From positions 1 through 64,000 of the forward strand of contig DHQO01000023.1 of assembly GCA_002408125.1 (NCBI GenBank): a stretch of DNA of 64,000 nucleotides, given 5' to 3'. Within the stretch, counting starts at the first letter, position 1. Every line of letters begins with the position of its first letter. Source of the DNA: Hyphomonadaceae bacterium UBA5336 (GTDB taxonomy: Bacteria; Pseudomonadota; Alphaproteobacteria; Caulobacterales; Hyphomonadaceae). This document shows, piece by piece, positions 34,130 to 44,205 of this stretch. Under the pieces are notes generated by a model. It ran no database searches. It was not told the DNA's origin and saw only the letters and a program-made list of their open reading frames with translations. Made by a program: the position numbers and the translations under genes.

Positions 34130-36058
34130 TTACCGCCCCGCGCTTGCCGCGATCCGCTCGATTTCAGCCACGTCGCCGCGCCCGAGCGCCTCGATGGCAC
34201 GCGCCGCGATATGGCGGGCATTCAGGCCTGCGGCTTCATACATGTTGTAAGGCGTGTCCTGGTCCTGGAACACGTCTGGCAGGGTCATGGTGCGGATTTT
34301 CAGGCCGTGATCGAGCGCGCCGACGCTCGCCAGATGCTGCAGCACAAAGGCGCCGTAGCCGCCGATCGCGCCTTCCTCAATGGTGATCAGCACTTCATGC
34401 TCGCGCGCCAGACGCTCTGTCAGCTCGGTGTCCAGCGGCTTGGCAAAGCGCGCATCGGCCACGGTGGCTGACAGCCCCTGGGCGGCCAGCATGTCGGCGG
34501 CCTTCAGGCATTCCTGCAGGCGCGCGCCATAAGACAGGATCGCGATGCTGGAGCCCTCGCGCACGATCCGGCCCTTGCCGATTTCAAGCGCCTGCGGATT
34601 TTCCGGAATCTCCACGCCCACGCCTTCCCCGCGCGGGTAGCGGAACGCGGACGGGCGGTCGTCGATCTGATGGGCGGTCACCACCATGCGGGCGAGCTCT
34701 GCCTCGTCGGCCGCGGCCATGCAGACAAAGTCGGGCAGAGCGCCGAGATAGCCGATATCGAAGCTGCCGGCATGGGTGCAGCCATCGGCGCCGACAAGGC
34801 CGGCCCGGTCGATGGCAAAGCGCACGGGCAGTTTCTGGATCGCCACATCGTGGACCACCTGGTCATAGCCGCGCTGTAGGAAGGTGGAGTAGATCGCCGC
34901 AAAGGGGCGCATCCCGTCTGCGGCGAGCCCAGCGGCGAAGGTCACCGCATGCTGTTCGGCGATGCCGACATCGAAGTGGCGATCGGGAAAGGCCGCACCG
35001 AAAATATCCGTGCTGGTGCCCGATGGCATGGCAGCAGTGATGGCGACGATCTTGTCGTCGGTCTCGCCGAGCTTGGTCAGCGTCTGGCTGAACACTTTCT
35101 GATAGGCGGGCGCCTTCTGGACCGGCTTTTTCTGCTCGCCGGAAAGGACCGAGAATTTCGACACGCCGTGATACTTGTCGGCGGAGTTTTCCGCCGGGGC
35201 ATAGCCCTTGCCCTTTTGGGTGACGGCGTGGATCAGGATCGGCCGGTCGACATTGCGGACATTCTCCAAGATGGGCAGCAGCACATCGAGGTCGTGGCCG
35301 TCGATCGGGCCGACATAATAAAAGCCGAGCTCTTCGAACAGCGTGCCGCCCATGGCGAAGCCGCGCAGATACTCCTCGGCCTTGCGGGCCGGGCTTTCCA
35401 GGCCCATCGGGCGGGCCACCTTCTTGGCGAACTCGCGCAGGCCGCGATAGGGCCGCGAGCTGACCAGCCGTGAGAGATAATGGCTCATCGCGCCCACGGG
35501 CGGGGCGATGGACATGTCATTGTCGTTCAGGATCACCACGAGGCGAGAGCCGTCATGGCCGGCATTGTTCATTGCCTCATAGGCCATGCCGGCGGACATG
35601 GAGCCGTCGCCGATCACGCAGATCACGTGATTGTCCTTGCCCTGCAGGTCGCGCGCCTTGGCAAAGCCGTGCCCGGCAGAGATCGAGGTGGAGGCATGGG
35701 CCGCACCAAATGGGTCGTACTCGCTCTCGGCGCGCTTGGTGAAGCCCGACAGGCCGTCACCCTGGCGCAGGGTGCGGATACGGTCGCGCCGCCCGGTCAA
35801 AATTTTGTGCGGATAGCACTGGTGGCCGACATCGAAGATCAGCTTGTCTTCGGGCGTGTTGAATGTCGCGTGGATCGCGACCGTCAGCTCCACCACGCCA
35901 AGACCCGAGCCGAGATGGCCGCCGGTGACCGACACCGCCTCGATGACTTCCTGACGCACTTCGCCCGCGATCTGCTTCAGCTCCTCACGGGAACGTCCGC
36001 GCAGGTCGCTCGGAAACACGATGTCATCCAGAAGGCGGGGTGTATTCGGTATGGTCAT
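34130..36058 (-). CDS. dxs: 1-deoxy-D-xylulose-5-phosphate synthase
   Basis: A 642-residue thiamine-diphosphate transketolase-type enzyme that condenses pyruvate and glyceraldehyde 3-phosphate in the first step of the MEP isoprenoid pathway. Seen are [16 protein letters not shown], the ThDP/Mg motif [18 protein letters not shown], and the pyrimidine-binding region [18 protein letters not shown]. Length is normal. It is the last gene of xseB-ispA-dxs. The start at 36058 ([10 protein letters not shown]) is preferred to a TTG four codons earlier. Confidence 0.97.
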   Translation of the reverse strand: MTIPNTPRLLDDIVFPSDLRGRSREELKQIAGEVRQEVIEAVSVTGGHLGSGLGVVELTVAIHATFNTPEDKLIFDVGHQCYPHKILTGRRDRIRTLRQGDGLSGFTKRAESEYDPFGAAHASTSISAGHGFAKARDLQGKDNHVICVIGDGSMSAGMAYEAMNNAGHDGSRLVVILNDNDMSIAPPVGAMSHYLSRLVSSRPYRGLREFAKKVARPMGLESPARKAEEYLRGFAMGGTLFEELGFYYVGPIDGHDLDVLLPILENVRNVDRPILIHAVTQKGKGYAPAENSADKYHGVSKFSVLSGEQKKPVQKAPAYQKVFSQTLTKLGETDDKIVAITAAMPSGTSTDIFGAAFPDRHFDVGIAEQHAVTFAAGLAADGMRPFAAIYSTFLQRGYDQVVHDVAIQKLPVRFAIDRAGLVGADGCTHAGSFDIGYLGALPDFVCMAAADEAELARMVVTAHQIDDRPSAFRYPRGEGVGVEIPENPQALEIGKGRIVREGSSIAILSYGARLQECLKAADMLAAQGLSATVADARFAKPLDTELTERLAREHEVLITIEEGAIGGYGAFVLQHLASVGALDHGLKIRTMTLPDVFQDQDTPYNMYEAAGLNARHIAARAIEALGRGDVAEIERIAASAGR

Positions 36059-36099
36059 CAACTCGTACAATCAGCGTCGCAGCGGGATATATGCTTGTT

Positions 36100-36984
36100 T
36101 TAGCGCTCTCTTCCCAAAACAAAATCAACCGACTGCAGCAAAATATCGGCGCGATTGTGGAATAATGCGAGGTGATCCTTGGCCTGAGCGGCAAGAAGAC
36201 GCACGCGTTCCCTTGCTCCATCCAACCCCAAAAGGGTTACGAAATTGGCCTTGCCGGCAGCGGCATCCTTGCGCACGGCCTTGCCGGTCATGCTTTCCTG
36301 GCCGGTGGCATCAAGGATGTCGTCGGCGATCTGGTAGGCCAGGCCCAGATCGTGGGAAAAGCCCGCCAGCGCCTGGCGTTCGCTGATCCGTGCACCGGCA
36401 ATGATGGCAGCGGCCTCCGTGGAATAGGAGATCAGCGCGCCGGTTTTCAGCCGCTGCATGCGGGTGATGGTGTGCAGGTCGCGCGGCATGTCCGTGCCCA
36501 TCATGTCGATCATCTGCCCGCCGACCATGCCGAGCGCGCCGGAAGCGTCGGCCAGGCGCGAGATGAGTTCAACGCGTGTTTTCGGCTCTTCATGGGTGTC
36601 CTCGTCGGCGAGGATGCGGAAGGCGAGCGTGAGCAGGGCATCGCCGGCCAACACGGCGGTCGCCTCGTCAAAGGCGCGGTGCACGGTGGGTTGGCCCCGG
36701 CGCAGATCATCATCATCCATGCAGGGCAGATCGTCATGGACGAGCGAATAGCAATGCACGCATTCCAGCGCGGCTGCAGCGCGCAGGAGCGATTTTTCCG
36801 GCGCGTTGAACATCCGCCCGGTCTCAAGGACATAAAAGGGCCGGATCCGCTTGCCATTGGCGAGCGCGGCGTGGCGCATGGCGCGCATCAGGTCGGCTTC
36901 CGGGCCCGCCGCCGGCGGAATGAGCTGGTCGAGGGCGACGGTCAGCTTGTCGGCAACTTCCTTGAGGCGGCGTTCGAAATCCAT
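36100..36984 (-). CDS. ispA: Farnesyl diphosphate synthase
   Basis: A 294-residue short-chain prenyltransferase that extends IPP/DMAPP to farnesyl diphosphate. The first aspartate-rich motif is DDLPCMDDDDLRRG and the second is DDILD in GLAYQIADDILDATG. GKRIRPF and KTGALISYSTEA are also typical. It lies between xseB and dxs, the standard alphaproteobacterial order. Confidence 0.95.
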   Translation of the reverse strand: MDFERRLKEVADKLTVALDQLIPPAAGPEADLMRAMRHAALANGKRIRPFYVLETGRMFNAPEKSLLRAAAALECVHCYSLVHDDLPCMDDDDLRRGQPTVHRAFDEATAVLAGDALLTLAFRILADEDTHEEPKTRVELISRLADASGALGMVGGQMIDMMGTDMPRDLHTITRMQRLKTGALISYSTEAAAIIAGARISERQALAGFSHDLGLAYQIADDILDATGQESMTGKAVRKDAAAGKANFVTLLGLDGARERVRLLAAQAKDHLALFHNRADILLQSVDFVLGRER

Positions 36985-37032
36985 CTGGTAGCGCCCTTTC
37001 TGTCGCCGACCGGGTTCTTGCGGTCGTTGTGC

Positions 37033-37281
37033 TCAGTCGAAGCTTGCAGCTTCAGGGCGCGGATTGCCGGCACCGTCCTGGACGATCTGCTCGACCTTGA
37101 GCTCGGCCGCTTTCAGCTTGGCCTCGCAATGGGACTTGAGCTGGGCACCACGCTCATAGATCGCGATGGATTCCTCGAGCTCGACATCGCCGCGTTCAAG
37201 CTTCGAGACAATCTGTTCCAACTCCGACAGGGCAGATTCAAAGCTCATCTTCTCGATGTCTGCCGCTGCTTTTGTTGCCAT
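37033..37281 (-). CDS. xseB: Exodeoxyribonuclease VII small subunit
   Basis: An 82-residue helical subunit with the family core [36 protein letters not shown] (given here as one typical block from residue 14 on). It partners XseA in degrading single-stranded DNA. GGGAGG lies five bases before the ATG. It is the first gene of the xseB-ispA-dxs operon and divergent from the LuxR-type gene. Confidence 0.95.
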   Translation of the reverse strand: MATKAAADIEKMSFESALSELEQIVSKLERGDVELEESIAIYERGAQLKSHCEAKLKAAELKVEQIVQDGAGNPRPEAASFD

Positions 37282-37403
37282 GAGAGCCTCCCGCATTTCA
37301 GCTACATTAGGCAGCCCGCACTGGGACGGCAACGATTCCTTTGCCTGGCAAGCTGCGCGTTCAAAAATTAGCCTTACAAGCAATAGTGGAGTAGGTTCAT
37401 CCC

Positions 37404-38174
37404 GTGGCTGAAGATTTTCATGCCTCGATGACCCGGCGTGGACCTGGGATGAAAGAGTATGACCTAATCACCCATGGTCTGGCCTGTCGGGAGGCGGAGA
37501 CCTGGCAGGACCTGGAAGGCGTTACGCTGCGCTTCCTGCTCGACCGCGGTGTCGACATGATCAGCTATCGTCATGTCGCCCCGCTCGGAAGCCATTTGGC
37601 CGGCAAGCCTACCGCAGTGCATTCGCACGGCTTCCCGGAGGCCTGGATCCATCGCTACGCCAATAGCCGGCTCTACGATATCGACCCGATCCCCCGACTG
37701 AGTCAGGCGCGCACGCGTCCGTTTCGCTGGCTCGATCTGAGCGGGTCGAGCGAGCTGACGGCGCAGGAGGCTACATTCCTGGAAATCCTGGAGGCGGAGG
37801 GTCTGGCAAACGGCCTTGCCGTGCCGGTGTTCGGTCCGCATGGACGCAATGGCTATTGCGGCCTTGGATACGAAAGTGCCGGCAAAATGCCGACGCGGGA
37901 AGGGGAAATGCTCCTGTCTCTGGCCTGCCACCAGTTCCACTGGCGATATTGCGAGCTGCGGCCGCTGCCGAGTTTGCCGGCCCGGCTCTCCCAGCGCGAA
38001 AAGGAAACCCTGCGCCTGATGGCGAAGGGCGCGAGCAACATCCAGATTGCCGAGGAGATGGGCGTTACCACGTCCACGGTCGATACCAATGTCCGGCGGT
38101 GCTTTCAGAAGCTGGGTGTGAACGACCGGATTTCCGCCGTACTGCGGGCAATCGTCGAAGGCGTTTATGACTGA
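37404..38174 (+). CDS. LuxR-family regulator with autoinducer-binding-type domain
   Basis: A protein of up to 256 residues. The N-terminal domain keeps the acyl-homoserine-lactone-pocket pattern: AWIHRY, YDIDP, FRWLDL and [16 protein letters not shown]. The C-terminal domain is a LuxR helix-turn-helix ([27 protein letters not shown] then [13 protein letters not shown]). No luxI synthase is present in the window, so it is a LuxR solo here. The GTG at 37404 has GGAG about 12 bases upstream; ATG codons at 37428 and 37449 are alternatives. Confidence 0.86.
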   Translation: MAEDFHASMTRRGPGMKEYDLITHGLACREAETWQDLEGVTLRFLLDRGVDMISYRHVAPLGSHLAGKPTAVHSHGFPEAWIHRYANSRLYDIDPIPRLSQARTRPFRWLDLSGSSELTAQEATFLEILEAEGLANGLAVPVFGPHGRNGYCGLGYESAGKMPTREGEMLLSLACHQFHWRYCELRPLPSLPARLSQREKETLRLMAKGASNIQIAEEMGVTTSTVDTNVRRCFQKLGVNDRISAVLRAIVEGVYD

Positions 38175-38296
38175 ATACGCACGTAAAGTTCACATAAACT
38201 TTGTGCAGATCGCTGCTTTTGTCCCGTGATCCCGTGATACTCGCCTCAGGCGAGAGTCTATACGTTCCGGGCTGTCTCCAATCAGTTTGGACCGCA

Positions 38297-38689
38297 ATGA
38301 CCTATAAAAAAGAAAATTTATTGCCCTTGTCTTCAAAACCAGGGCACGCAAAACCTTTGACTGTGCTGCAGATCACGGATGCCTGGCGCGCTTGCCAAAG
38401 CGAGATCAACCGTACCCAGCGCGAGCAGGATGACCTGTTTGTTCGCGACGGTGACAATATCGATGCGCTGTATGATCTGGAGTCCCGGCGCGGCGCCCTG
38501 AAGAAGCGCGCCGAGGAACTGATCCTCCAACTCATCAACATTCAGTGCCAGACCGCGGCCGATGTCGTGCACAAACTTTCGCTCTGGAGCGATGTGACCT
38601 GTCCGGCCAACACGCCGGTCAACAGCAAGACGGCAATGGACCATGTCGTGGTCTCGGCGCTGCGTGACCTGGAGAAGCTCGCGTCCTAG
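38297..38689 (+). CDS. Small helical hypothetical protein
   Basis: A 130-residue soluble protein without recognised domain. The middle (ALYDLESRRGALKKRAEEL) is likely helical or coiled-coil, and the end has SLWSDVTCPANTPV. It follows the LuxR gene by 122 bases on the same strand. Its stop overlaps the convergent phosphatase gene by four bases. Confidence 0.6.
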   Translation: MTYKKENLLPLSSKPGHAKPLTVLQITDAWRACQSEINRTQREQDDLFVRDGDNIDALYDLESRRGALKKRAEELILQLINIQCQTAADVVHKLSLWSDVTCPANTPVNSKTAMDHVVVSALRDLEKLAS

Positions 38690-39369
38690 TCGCGCTCGGT
38701 GCCCTCGGCCGTTCCGCGATATTCATAGACGCGGAAGCTCCAATACTTGTCTCCGCCATCATGGACTTCCTGCCAGCCGCGCGCGCGCAGGGGCGGGCGG
38801 AGCATGCGGTTGAACCAGCCATGAGCGGCCAGGTAGACCTTTCCTGTCCGTGCGGTCTCGTGCAGCAGTTCGGCGGCCCGGCTTGCGCGCTGGCGGGCCT
38901 GGGTCACTGTTTCGCCGCCTTCCAGTGTGTGCCCGTTCAGCCAGGCCGTGCGCGCCAGCACATTCCATGTCTTCGGCAGATAGCGCAGCCGCGGCAGTTT
39001 CGGCGGCGGCAGGGGGGCCTCGTTGAACAGGGCGTGCGGTTCAGCCTCGATATGCGGTGCGGCCAGCGCGGCGGTTTCCTGCGCGCGCGGCCGTGTGGAG
39101 GTCAGCACCACATCGACATCGCTCACCATGTCGCGCAGGGCCTGGGGCGGTTCCTGACCGGGCGCGAGGCTGCCGCGTTCATAGCGCGCCCACCAGTCAA
39201 CATAATCGGCCCAGCCGAGGCGCGGGCCCTTGCTGCGGTCCAGGGCCGGCCGGCCATGACGGGATATGATGATCGGCCCACGCACGCGGTCAGCCTCCGG
39301 CGCCGGGCCGGTGGCGTCAACAACCTCCGGCTCGGCGGTGGCGTCGGTCTGGAGATCGCGGGCCTTCAT
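38686..39369 (-). CDS. Histidine phosphatase family protein
   Basis: A 227-residue protein of the phosphoglycerate-mutase-like phosphatase superfamily. The catalytic RHG is in IIISRHGRPAL, a downstream Arg/Glu region is ALFNEAPLPPPK, and the second catalytic His is in YLAAHGWFNRML. The first 30 residues are acidic and Pro/Ala-rich. The start at 39369 is a normal ATG within a longer frame. Substrate unknown. Confidence 0.85.
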   Translation of the reverse strand: MKARDLQTDATAEPEVVDATGPAPEADRVRGPIIISRHGRPALDRSKGPRLGWADYVDWWARYERGSLAPGQEPPQALRDMVSDVDVVLTSTRPRAQETAALAAPHIEAEPHALFNEAPLPPPKLPRLRYLPKTWNVLARTAWLNGHTLEGGETVTQARQRASRAAELLHETARTGKVYLAAHGWFNRMLRPPLRARGWQEVHDGGDKYWSFRVYEYRGTAEGTERD

Positions 39370-39437
39370 TGCCAGCGAGGTAGCGCCATCCCTTGCGGGC
39401 GGCAAGACAGAGATGGCTGGCGGGCTGGATTCCCCCG

Positions 39438-40571
39438 TCAGGCCTTGCCGCCGCGAGATGCGGCCCGGGCAAAGCCACGCATGCGGTCGAGCGAGCTGAC
39501 TTCACTGACGAGGATCTGATCGGAGCGGCGGCGCACCTTGCCCATGAGCTGTCCAGCGCGCGCGGGCAGGCGCGTTTCCAGCTCACGCCAGCTGCTGCCG
39601 AGAAGGCGTGCTGGTGTGAAGCCGATCTTGCCGGTTCGCAGGACGCCCTGGTCCACCGGCGTCATCACATTGGTGTAGTACTTCTTGTAATAGTCCTGTC
39701 CCGGGCCGGCATCATAGATGCTCTGGCCGCGCGAGGGCATGTCATTGAGGATTTCCTCGACGATCAGGAAGCCGGGCGAGTAGTTCCCGAAATCGGGGTC
39801 ATAGGCGGTCAACCAGCCATGGGCGACGGTTGGCGAACACAGCATTGCCTCGCCGGCGGCAAACCGGCCATCGAGATGGAGGCTCACCACGCGCAGGTGC
39901 AATTGGGGCGTACCGTGCTGGCGCAGGCCATTGGCAAAGGCGCGCGCCCAGGGCGCTGAAAAGACATCATGACGGCCTGTAGCGGCATACTGGGCGCGCT
40001 TCAGGCGCAGGATCGTCTCGAAGGTCTCATCGGAACGGTCGTCGAGATTGTACACGACCGATTTGAAATCGCGCTCAATATGCTTGCGCTTCTGGCGGGT
40101 CTTCTTGAAGTGGCGCGCATGAAGGCTGCGCTGGTGTTCCATCCAGGTGTCGATATCGCTGTTGATCACGCTGAGATGGGCGCCGGTGCGGGTTCCCGCC
40201 CGCAGGGGTTCGCCCGGTTCGGGTTTGTAGGCGCTCACCGTGATGCCCGAGATCCCGGCATCGGCCAGAAGCTCCATTGCATCCAGATCCTGGCTCGGAT
40301 CGATCAGCGGGGCGTGCCAGTCCGAGAACGGACCTGCAATCGGGCGCGCCCAGCCGCCGGGGCGCAGATGCACCGGCCAGAACGCAACCAGTTCATCACC
40401 CGAATAGGCCGTGATCAGCTTCGTATCCTGGCGTAGAAAGGCCAGGAAGCGGGCCAGCTGCGGGCTGAACAGCGGATCGGCACGATCAGGGCATTTCGCC
40501 TGCAGCACTTCGGCTTCGCGCCAGAGTGCGTCGGGGGCTTCGTGTGCAGATATGAGCGAAATTCTCATCAT
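39438..40571 (-). CDS. CelD/BcsL-like GNAT acyltransferase
   Basis: A 377-residue protein of the double-GNAT group (acetyltransferase_6/CelD-like). The N-terminal half has DTKLITAYSGDELVAFWPV, the middle has HFKKTRQKRKHIERDF, and the C-terminal GNAT-like part has SLHLDGRFAAGEAMLC, YDPDFGNYSPGFLIVEEIL and YDAGPGQDYYKKYY. Such proteins occur in polysaccharide and lipid loci; the acceptor is unknown. ATG codons at 40571 and 40568 are both possible. lepB is 66 bases upstream on the same strand. Confidence 0.82.
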   Translation of the reverse strand: MMRISLISAHEAPDALWREAEVLQAKCPDRADPLFSPQLARFLAFLRQDTKLITAYSGDELVAFWPVHLRPGGWARPIAGPFSDWHAPLIDPSQDLDAMELLADAGISGITVSAYKPEPGEPLRAGTRTGAHLSVINSDIDTWMEHQRSLHARHFKKTRQKRKHIERDFKSVVYNLDDRSDETFETILRLKRAQYAATGRHDVFSAPWARAFANGLRQHGTPQLHLRVVSLHLDGRFAAGEAMLCSPTVAHGWLTAYDPDFGNYSPGFLIVEEILNDMPSRGQSIYDAGPGQDYYKKYYTNVMTPVDQGVLRTGKIGFTPARLLGSSWRELETRLPARAGQLMGKVRRRSDQILVSEVSSLDRMRGFARAASRGGKA

Positions 40572-40637
40572 GAGCTCGCCTGATGCGAGTCTCATGCCAA
40601 GCTTGCACACCCTGTCAGGTGAAATGGTGGCCGGGCT

Positions 40638-41498
40638 CTAAAGGCTTTTCCAGATCCGTCCGTCCAGGCACTCCCCGCCCGGCTGGCGGCCGCAGCGATA
40701 GGTCGAGAAGATCACGGTCTCGGCCCGGCCGATCAGGTGGTCGAGCGGGACAAAGCCGATCGAGGCATCCTCGGCGGACATGCCCGGCGGCAGCTCGCAA
40801 CCGGCATCGCGCACCACGCCATTGTGAGCCGGGCAGTGACCGGTCAGGTCGCGGCCATCCTTGGAGTTGTCGCGATTGTCGCCCATGAACAGAAGATGCC
40901 CTGCCGGCACTTCGAAGACCGGCGTGGAATCGCTCGGCGAGCCCTGTTCCCACTGGTGGGTGACCCAGGACTTGTCGCCCATTGTCTCGGTATAGACGCG
41001 CGCGGTGCGCAGGCGGTGCTGGCCGTGGGGCAGATAGGTCAGCCTTCCTTCGAACGCGGTTGTGACCGGCTCGCCGTTCAGGAAAAGCTGTTCGCCGCGC
41101 ATTTCAACGATATCGCCGGGCAGGCCGATCACGCGCTTGATCATCACGCGGCTGAAATGGGGGTGTTCGAACACCACGACATCGCCGCGCTCGGGCATGC
41201 GCTGGAACACGGTGCCATCGCCCAGCGGCAGGAGCTTGCCGAGCCCGAACGGCACCGAATAGCGGTTATAGCCATAGGCGAACTTGGCCACGGCTACACG
41301 GTCGCCCACGCGCAGATTCGGCACCATGCTCTCGGACGGAATTACCCGCTGTTCGTAGAAGAACATGGAGAAGACGAGGAAGAGCGGGATGAAGATCGAA
41401 AGCGTGACGCCCCATTCCTTCAGCTCCTGTTTCACCTTGGCGCCGAGCGTCTTCGGTTTCTCGGCACTTTCGCGTGTGGATGTCTGGTCGGAACTCAT
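40638..41498 (-). CDS. lepB: Signal peptidase I
   Basis: A 286-residue inner-membrane protease that cuts Sec and Tat signal peptides. One transmembrane helix (TLSIFIPLFLVFSMFFY) precedes the catalytic Ser in IPSESMVPNL (Ser57). The general-base Lys is in MIKRVIGLPGD (Lys121), and the conserved GDNRDNSKDGR block follows. Length is typical of alphaproteobacterial LepB. No lepA or rnc gene is adjacent. Confidence 0.96.
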   Translation of the reverse strand: MSSDQTSTRESAEKPKTLGAKVKQELKEWGVTLSIFIPLFLVFSMFFYEQRVIPSESMVPNLRVGDRVAVAKFAYGYNRYSVPFGLGKLLPLGDGTVFQRMPERGDVVVFEHPHFSRVMIKRVIGLPGDIVEMRGEQLFLNGEPVTTAFEGRLTYLPHGQHRLRTARVYTETMGDKSWVTHQWEQGSPSDSTPVFEVPAGHLLFMGDNRDNSKDGRDLTGHCPAHNGVVRDAGCELPPGMSAEDASIGFVPLDHLIGRAETVIFSTYRCGRQPGGECLDGRIWKSL

Positions 41499-41621
41499 AA
41501 CCCGCCTTCGTCGTGGTCATTGCAGTGCGGGTATCTAACGCCCCGATGGCGAGAATGCGACGTTTAATCTGGGTCAGTGCTGCAATTGGCCGTGATCGGC
41601 ACGATTGTCGGGCGTGGTAGC

Positions 41622-42377
41622 CTAACTGGTCACGAAGCGCACGCGGAAGCGTCCCGGCTCGAAATCCCATATGGCAGCGCCGGTCATCAGAAGGGCGCCA
41701 TGTGTGCGTGGTTCGCGGGCGGCATTGGCTGTGGCGGGCACCCAGACATGATGCGTGCCGGCATGCTGGCGGATCAGGCCCTGATGCAGGTGGCCGCTGG
41801 AAAACGCCGCGATGTTTCCGCCTTCTGCGAGGCCCAGAAGCCGGTCGCGCGCGCTTGCCGGAATGGCCCAGTAGACGTTTTCGGGCTCGTCAGGCGCTTC
41901 GACATAGACCGGCTTGTGCAGGAAGACCGCGATACGGTCTGTCCCACGCGTGTGCACCGCGCTTTCCAGCCTGTTCCACTGGCGGGCTTCCTCCTCCCAG
42001 CCGGTACCAAACAGATGCACATTCAGGCCCATCAGGCGCCATCCGGGCAGGGCAAGATCAAAGCTGTCATCGCCAAAGACGGAGATAAAATGCGCACGCC
42101 GCTCTTTCGTGACGGGCTGGATCTGGCGCGGGCTGGCCGGTTCTTCGCCGATATCGTGATTGCCGGGAATGACATGTACCGGGGCAGGCAGGCGGTCGAA
42201 CCGCGCCTTTGCTGCTTTCAGGTCGGCGATCTTGTCGGCGCCATCGACGCTGAGGTCACCGGTGACCACCACCAGATCGACCGGGCCGGCGCGGCGCACG
42301 GCGCGGGAAAATCCGCGCTGGTGACGCCACTGGGTGGTGCGCAAATGGGTGTCGGAGAACTGAACGAGTTTTACCAT
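41622..42377 (-). CDS. Metallophosphoesterase
   Basis: A 251-residue calcineurin-type phosphoesterase. The two-metal site is complete: FSDTHL, VVTGDLS, IPGNHD, FLHKP and SGHLH, in the order of the CpdA-like class. Likely substrates are cyclic nucleotides or phosphodiesters; the sequence does not decide. It is divergent from the DUF3137 gene. Confidence 0.88.
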   Translation of the reverse strand: MVKLVQFSDTHLRTTQWRHQRGFSRAVRRAGPVDLVVVTGDLSVDGADKIADLKAAKARFDRLPAPVHVIPGNHDIGEEPASPRQIQPVTKERRAHFISVFGDDSFDLALPGWRLMGLNVHLFGTGWEEEARQWNRLESAVHTRGTDRIAVFLHKPVYVEAPDEPENVYWAIPASARDRLLGLAEGGNIAAFSSGHLHQGLIRQHAGTHHVWVPATANAAREPRTHGALLMTGAAIWDFEPGRFRVRFVTS

Positions 42378-42456
42378 GGGTTTGTCGGCTCCAGACTCGC
42401 GCTCTATTGGTGGCTAGGAGGCCTCGCCGTGCGGGGCAAGAGGGAGAAGAGCGCCG

Positions 42457-43461
42457 ATGAGCGGGTTTCAACTCGATGACGATATCCATAGTGCAATGGA
42501 AAACCTGCCTCCGCGCTTTCACGAGTTCGGACAGATCTACCAGACCGAGATCCGGCCGGCGCTCCAGGCGCGCGAAAGCGAGCGGGTCAAGGCCGTCAGC
42601 ATGGCGCGCAACTTCACAATTGGCGGCGTAGCGCTGGCCGCGATCGGCGGCCTGCTGGCGCTCTTTGTCTTCCACCAGCCTCATGCCCTGGTTGCCGGCA
42701 TTGTCGGCGGCCTGATCGCCGGGGCCATCGGTACCAGCCCGATGCGCAAACTGTCGGGCGAGGCCAAGTCCATGCTGGTCGCCCCGGTGGCCGGGAGCCT
42801 GGATCTCGCCTTCGAAGCCAAGCCCGGCCGGGTGGCGAGCATCAATGACCATCGCCGCGTAGGCCTGCTCCCGAGTTATGACCGCTCCAGTTTCGAGGAT
42901 CGCCTCACCGGTGTGCACGAAGGCGTGGATTTCGAATTCTTCGAATGCACGCTGAAGGAGCGCCGCACCTCCCATTCGAACGGCAGGACGCGCACCCATT
43001 ATGTCACTGTGTTCGATGGCCAGTGTCTGCGCATGGGTTTCCACAAGCGCTTTTTCGGCGAGACACTTGTCAGGCGCGATGCCGGCCTGTTCAACATGTT
43101 CGGTGGGCGCCGGGGCATGGACCGTGCGCGGCTGGAAGACCCGGAATTCGAGAAGGCCTTCGAGGTCTACACCACAGACCAGGTCGAGGCGCGCTTCCTG
43201 CTGACACCGGATTTCATGCAGACACTGGTCGATCTGGAAAAGACCCTGCGCGGCAAGAAACTGCGCTGCGCCTTTTCCGGCGAGGAGATGTTCGTCGCGG
43301 TGGAGGGCGGGGATCTTTTCGAACCGGGCAGCTTGTTCAAGACCCTGGACGATCCGCGCCGTGTGCGCGAGCTGCTTCTGGACTTTGAAGCGGTGTTCAA
43401 TCTGATCGACGCGGTCAGCGCGCGCCGGGCCGTAGAGGATGAAGCCCGGCCCGGAGTCTGA
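42457..43461 (+). CDS. DUF3137 membrane protein
   Basis: A 334-residue protein with two hydrophobic helices near residues 52-90 (FTIGGVALAAIGGLLALFVF and LVAGIVGGLIAGAIG) and a soluble C-terminal part of the DUF3137 type (VDFEFFECTLKERRT, YVTVFDGQCLRMGF, KKLRCAFSGEEMFVAVEGG). Function unknown. GGAGAAGAGCGCCG precedes the ATG. Immediately downstream lies gene debris. Confidence 0.8.
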   Translation: MSGFQLDDDIHSAMENLPPRFHEFGQIYQTEIRPALQARESERVKAVSMARNFTIGGVALAAIGGLLALFVFHQPHALVAGIVGGLIAGAIGTSPMRKLSGEAKSMLVAPVAGSLDLAFEAKPGRVASINDHRRVGLLPSYDRSSFEDRLTGVHEGVDFEFFECTLKERRTSHSNGRTRTHYVTVFDGQCLRMGFHKRFFGETLVRRDAGLFNMFGGRRGMDRARLEDPEFEKAFEVYTTDQVEARFLLTPDFMQTLVDLEKTLRGKKLRCAFSGEEMFVAVEGGDLFEPGSLFKTLDDPRRVRELLLDFEAVFNLIDAVSARRAVEDEARPGV

Positions 43462-43559
43462 GGGCGATGTGCACTGCGCCGGCCTGTGATAGGAGAGCGC
43501 CTTCAGCAACCGCGCCGCCTTTCGTGCCGAGCCCGCCCGCGCATTCAGGCCGGGCCACG

Positions 43560-43936
43560 TCGTCCCAGAAGCCGCCTGCCTCGGCGACCGGCAGATAGAG
43601 CCCGCCTTCCTCCTGCGGGATCCAGTTTGAGGCGGCATTCACCTTGGTCAGATATTGCGAGAGTACGATCCGGCGTTCGAGCTCTGCCGCGCGCGGATCG
43701 GTGCTGGCTGCGAGGTCGATGATGCCGCCCGATTGCCAGAACTCCGGCCAGGCGCGGGCGGCATGGGATTTCAGCGCCGCGAAATCCAGTGCGCCTGGCA
43801 TTCCGGGGACAGCGGCGTAGCTCATGGCGAGGTGTAAGGCGGTTTCGCTCGACGCCGCATTTGCCGTGAACTGATGGGCGCCTGTCTGGTTGAAGTCGTC
43901 ATCCTCGCCGAACTGTGTGGTGATATAGCAGGGCTT
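43560..43936 (-). pseudogene. Fragment of a glycoside hydrolase (trehalase/ATH1-like)
   Basis: The minus-strand frame contains AARAWPEFWQSGG, DLAASTDPRAAELERRIV and LSQYLTKVNAAS, then IPQEEGG. I recognise this as the middle of large GH65/ATH1-like hydrolases, where it should continue into a long catalytic domain. Here similarity stops near 43600. The first 55 residues of the frame (above 43936) are antisense to another fragment, so neither end of the gene is intact. The assignment rests on recalled family patterns. Confidence 0.5.
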
Positions 43937-44134
43937 CGCGCTGGAAACCGTGGATGGCGGCGACCTGGAAGACATCACCATTTGCGCGATGTGGAAGGGG
44001 CCGATTTCTTCCGCTTGCGGGTGCCGTCCGGCGCGCCGGCCTTCCAGCTCAAGAATGTCGCTGGCCTGCGCAGTTTCGGCAGCCGAAACATTGCAGATCA
44101 CCAGGGCGACTATGGGGACATGACACGGCTTTGA
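43932..44134 (+). pseudogene. C-terminal fragment of a GH28-like beta-helix enzyme
   Basis: The plus strand reads GFALETVDGGDLEDITI in one frame. It then continues in another frame with RDVEGADFFRLRVPSGAP and AFQLKNVAGLRSFGSRNIAD up to the stop at 44134. This looks like the last coils of a pectinase/rhamnogalacturonidase-type beta-helix with one frameshift or small deletion. It abuts the opposite-strand hydrolase fragment at about 43932-43936. Confidence 0.5.
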
Positions 44135-44205
44135 CCGGCCCGGAATAAATTGACACTTATCGTGCCACTAAATACGTTCCTCCCGGTGTTCTGGGAGGAG
44201 CCGTC

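Noticed and set aside
42256..43638. 460-codon minus-strand frame
   Set aside because: Shadow of the DUF3137 gene and of neighbouring debris; no recognisable domain.
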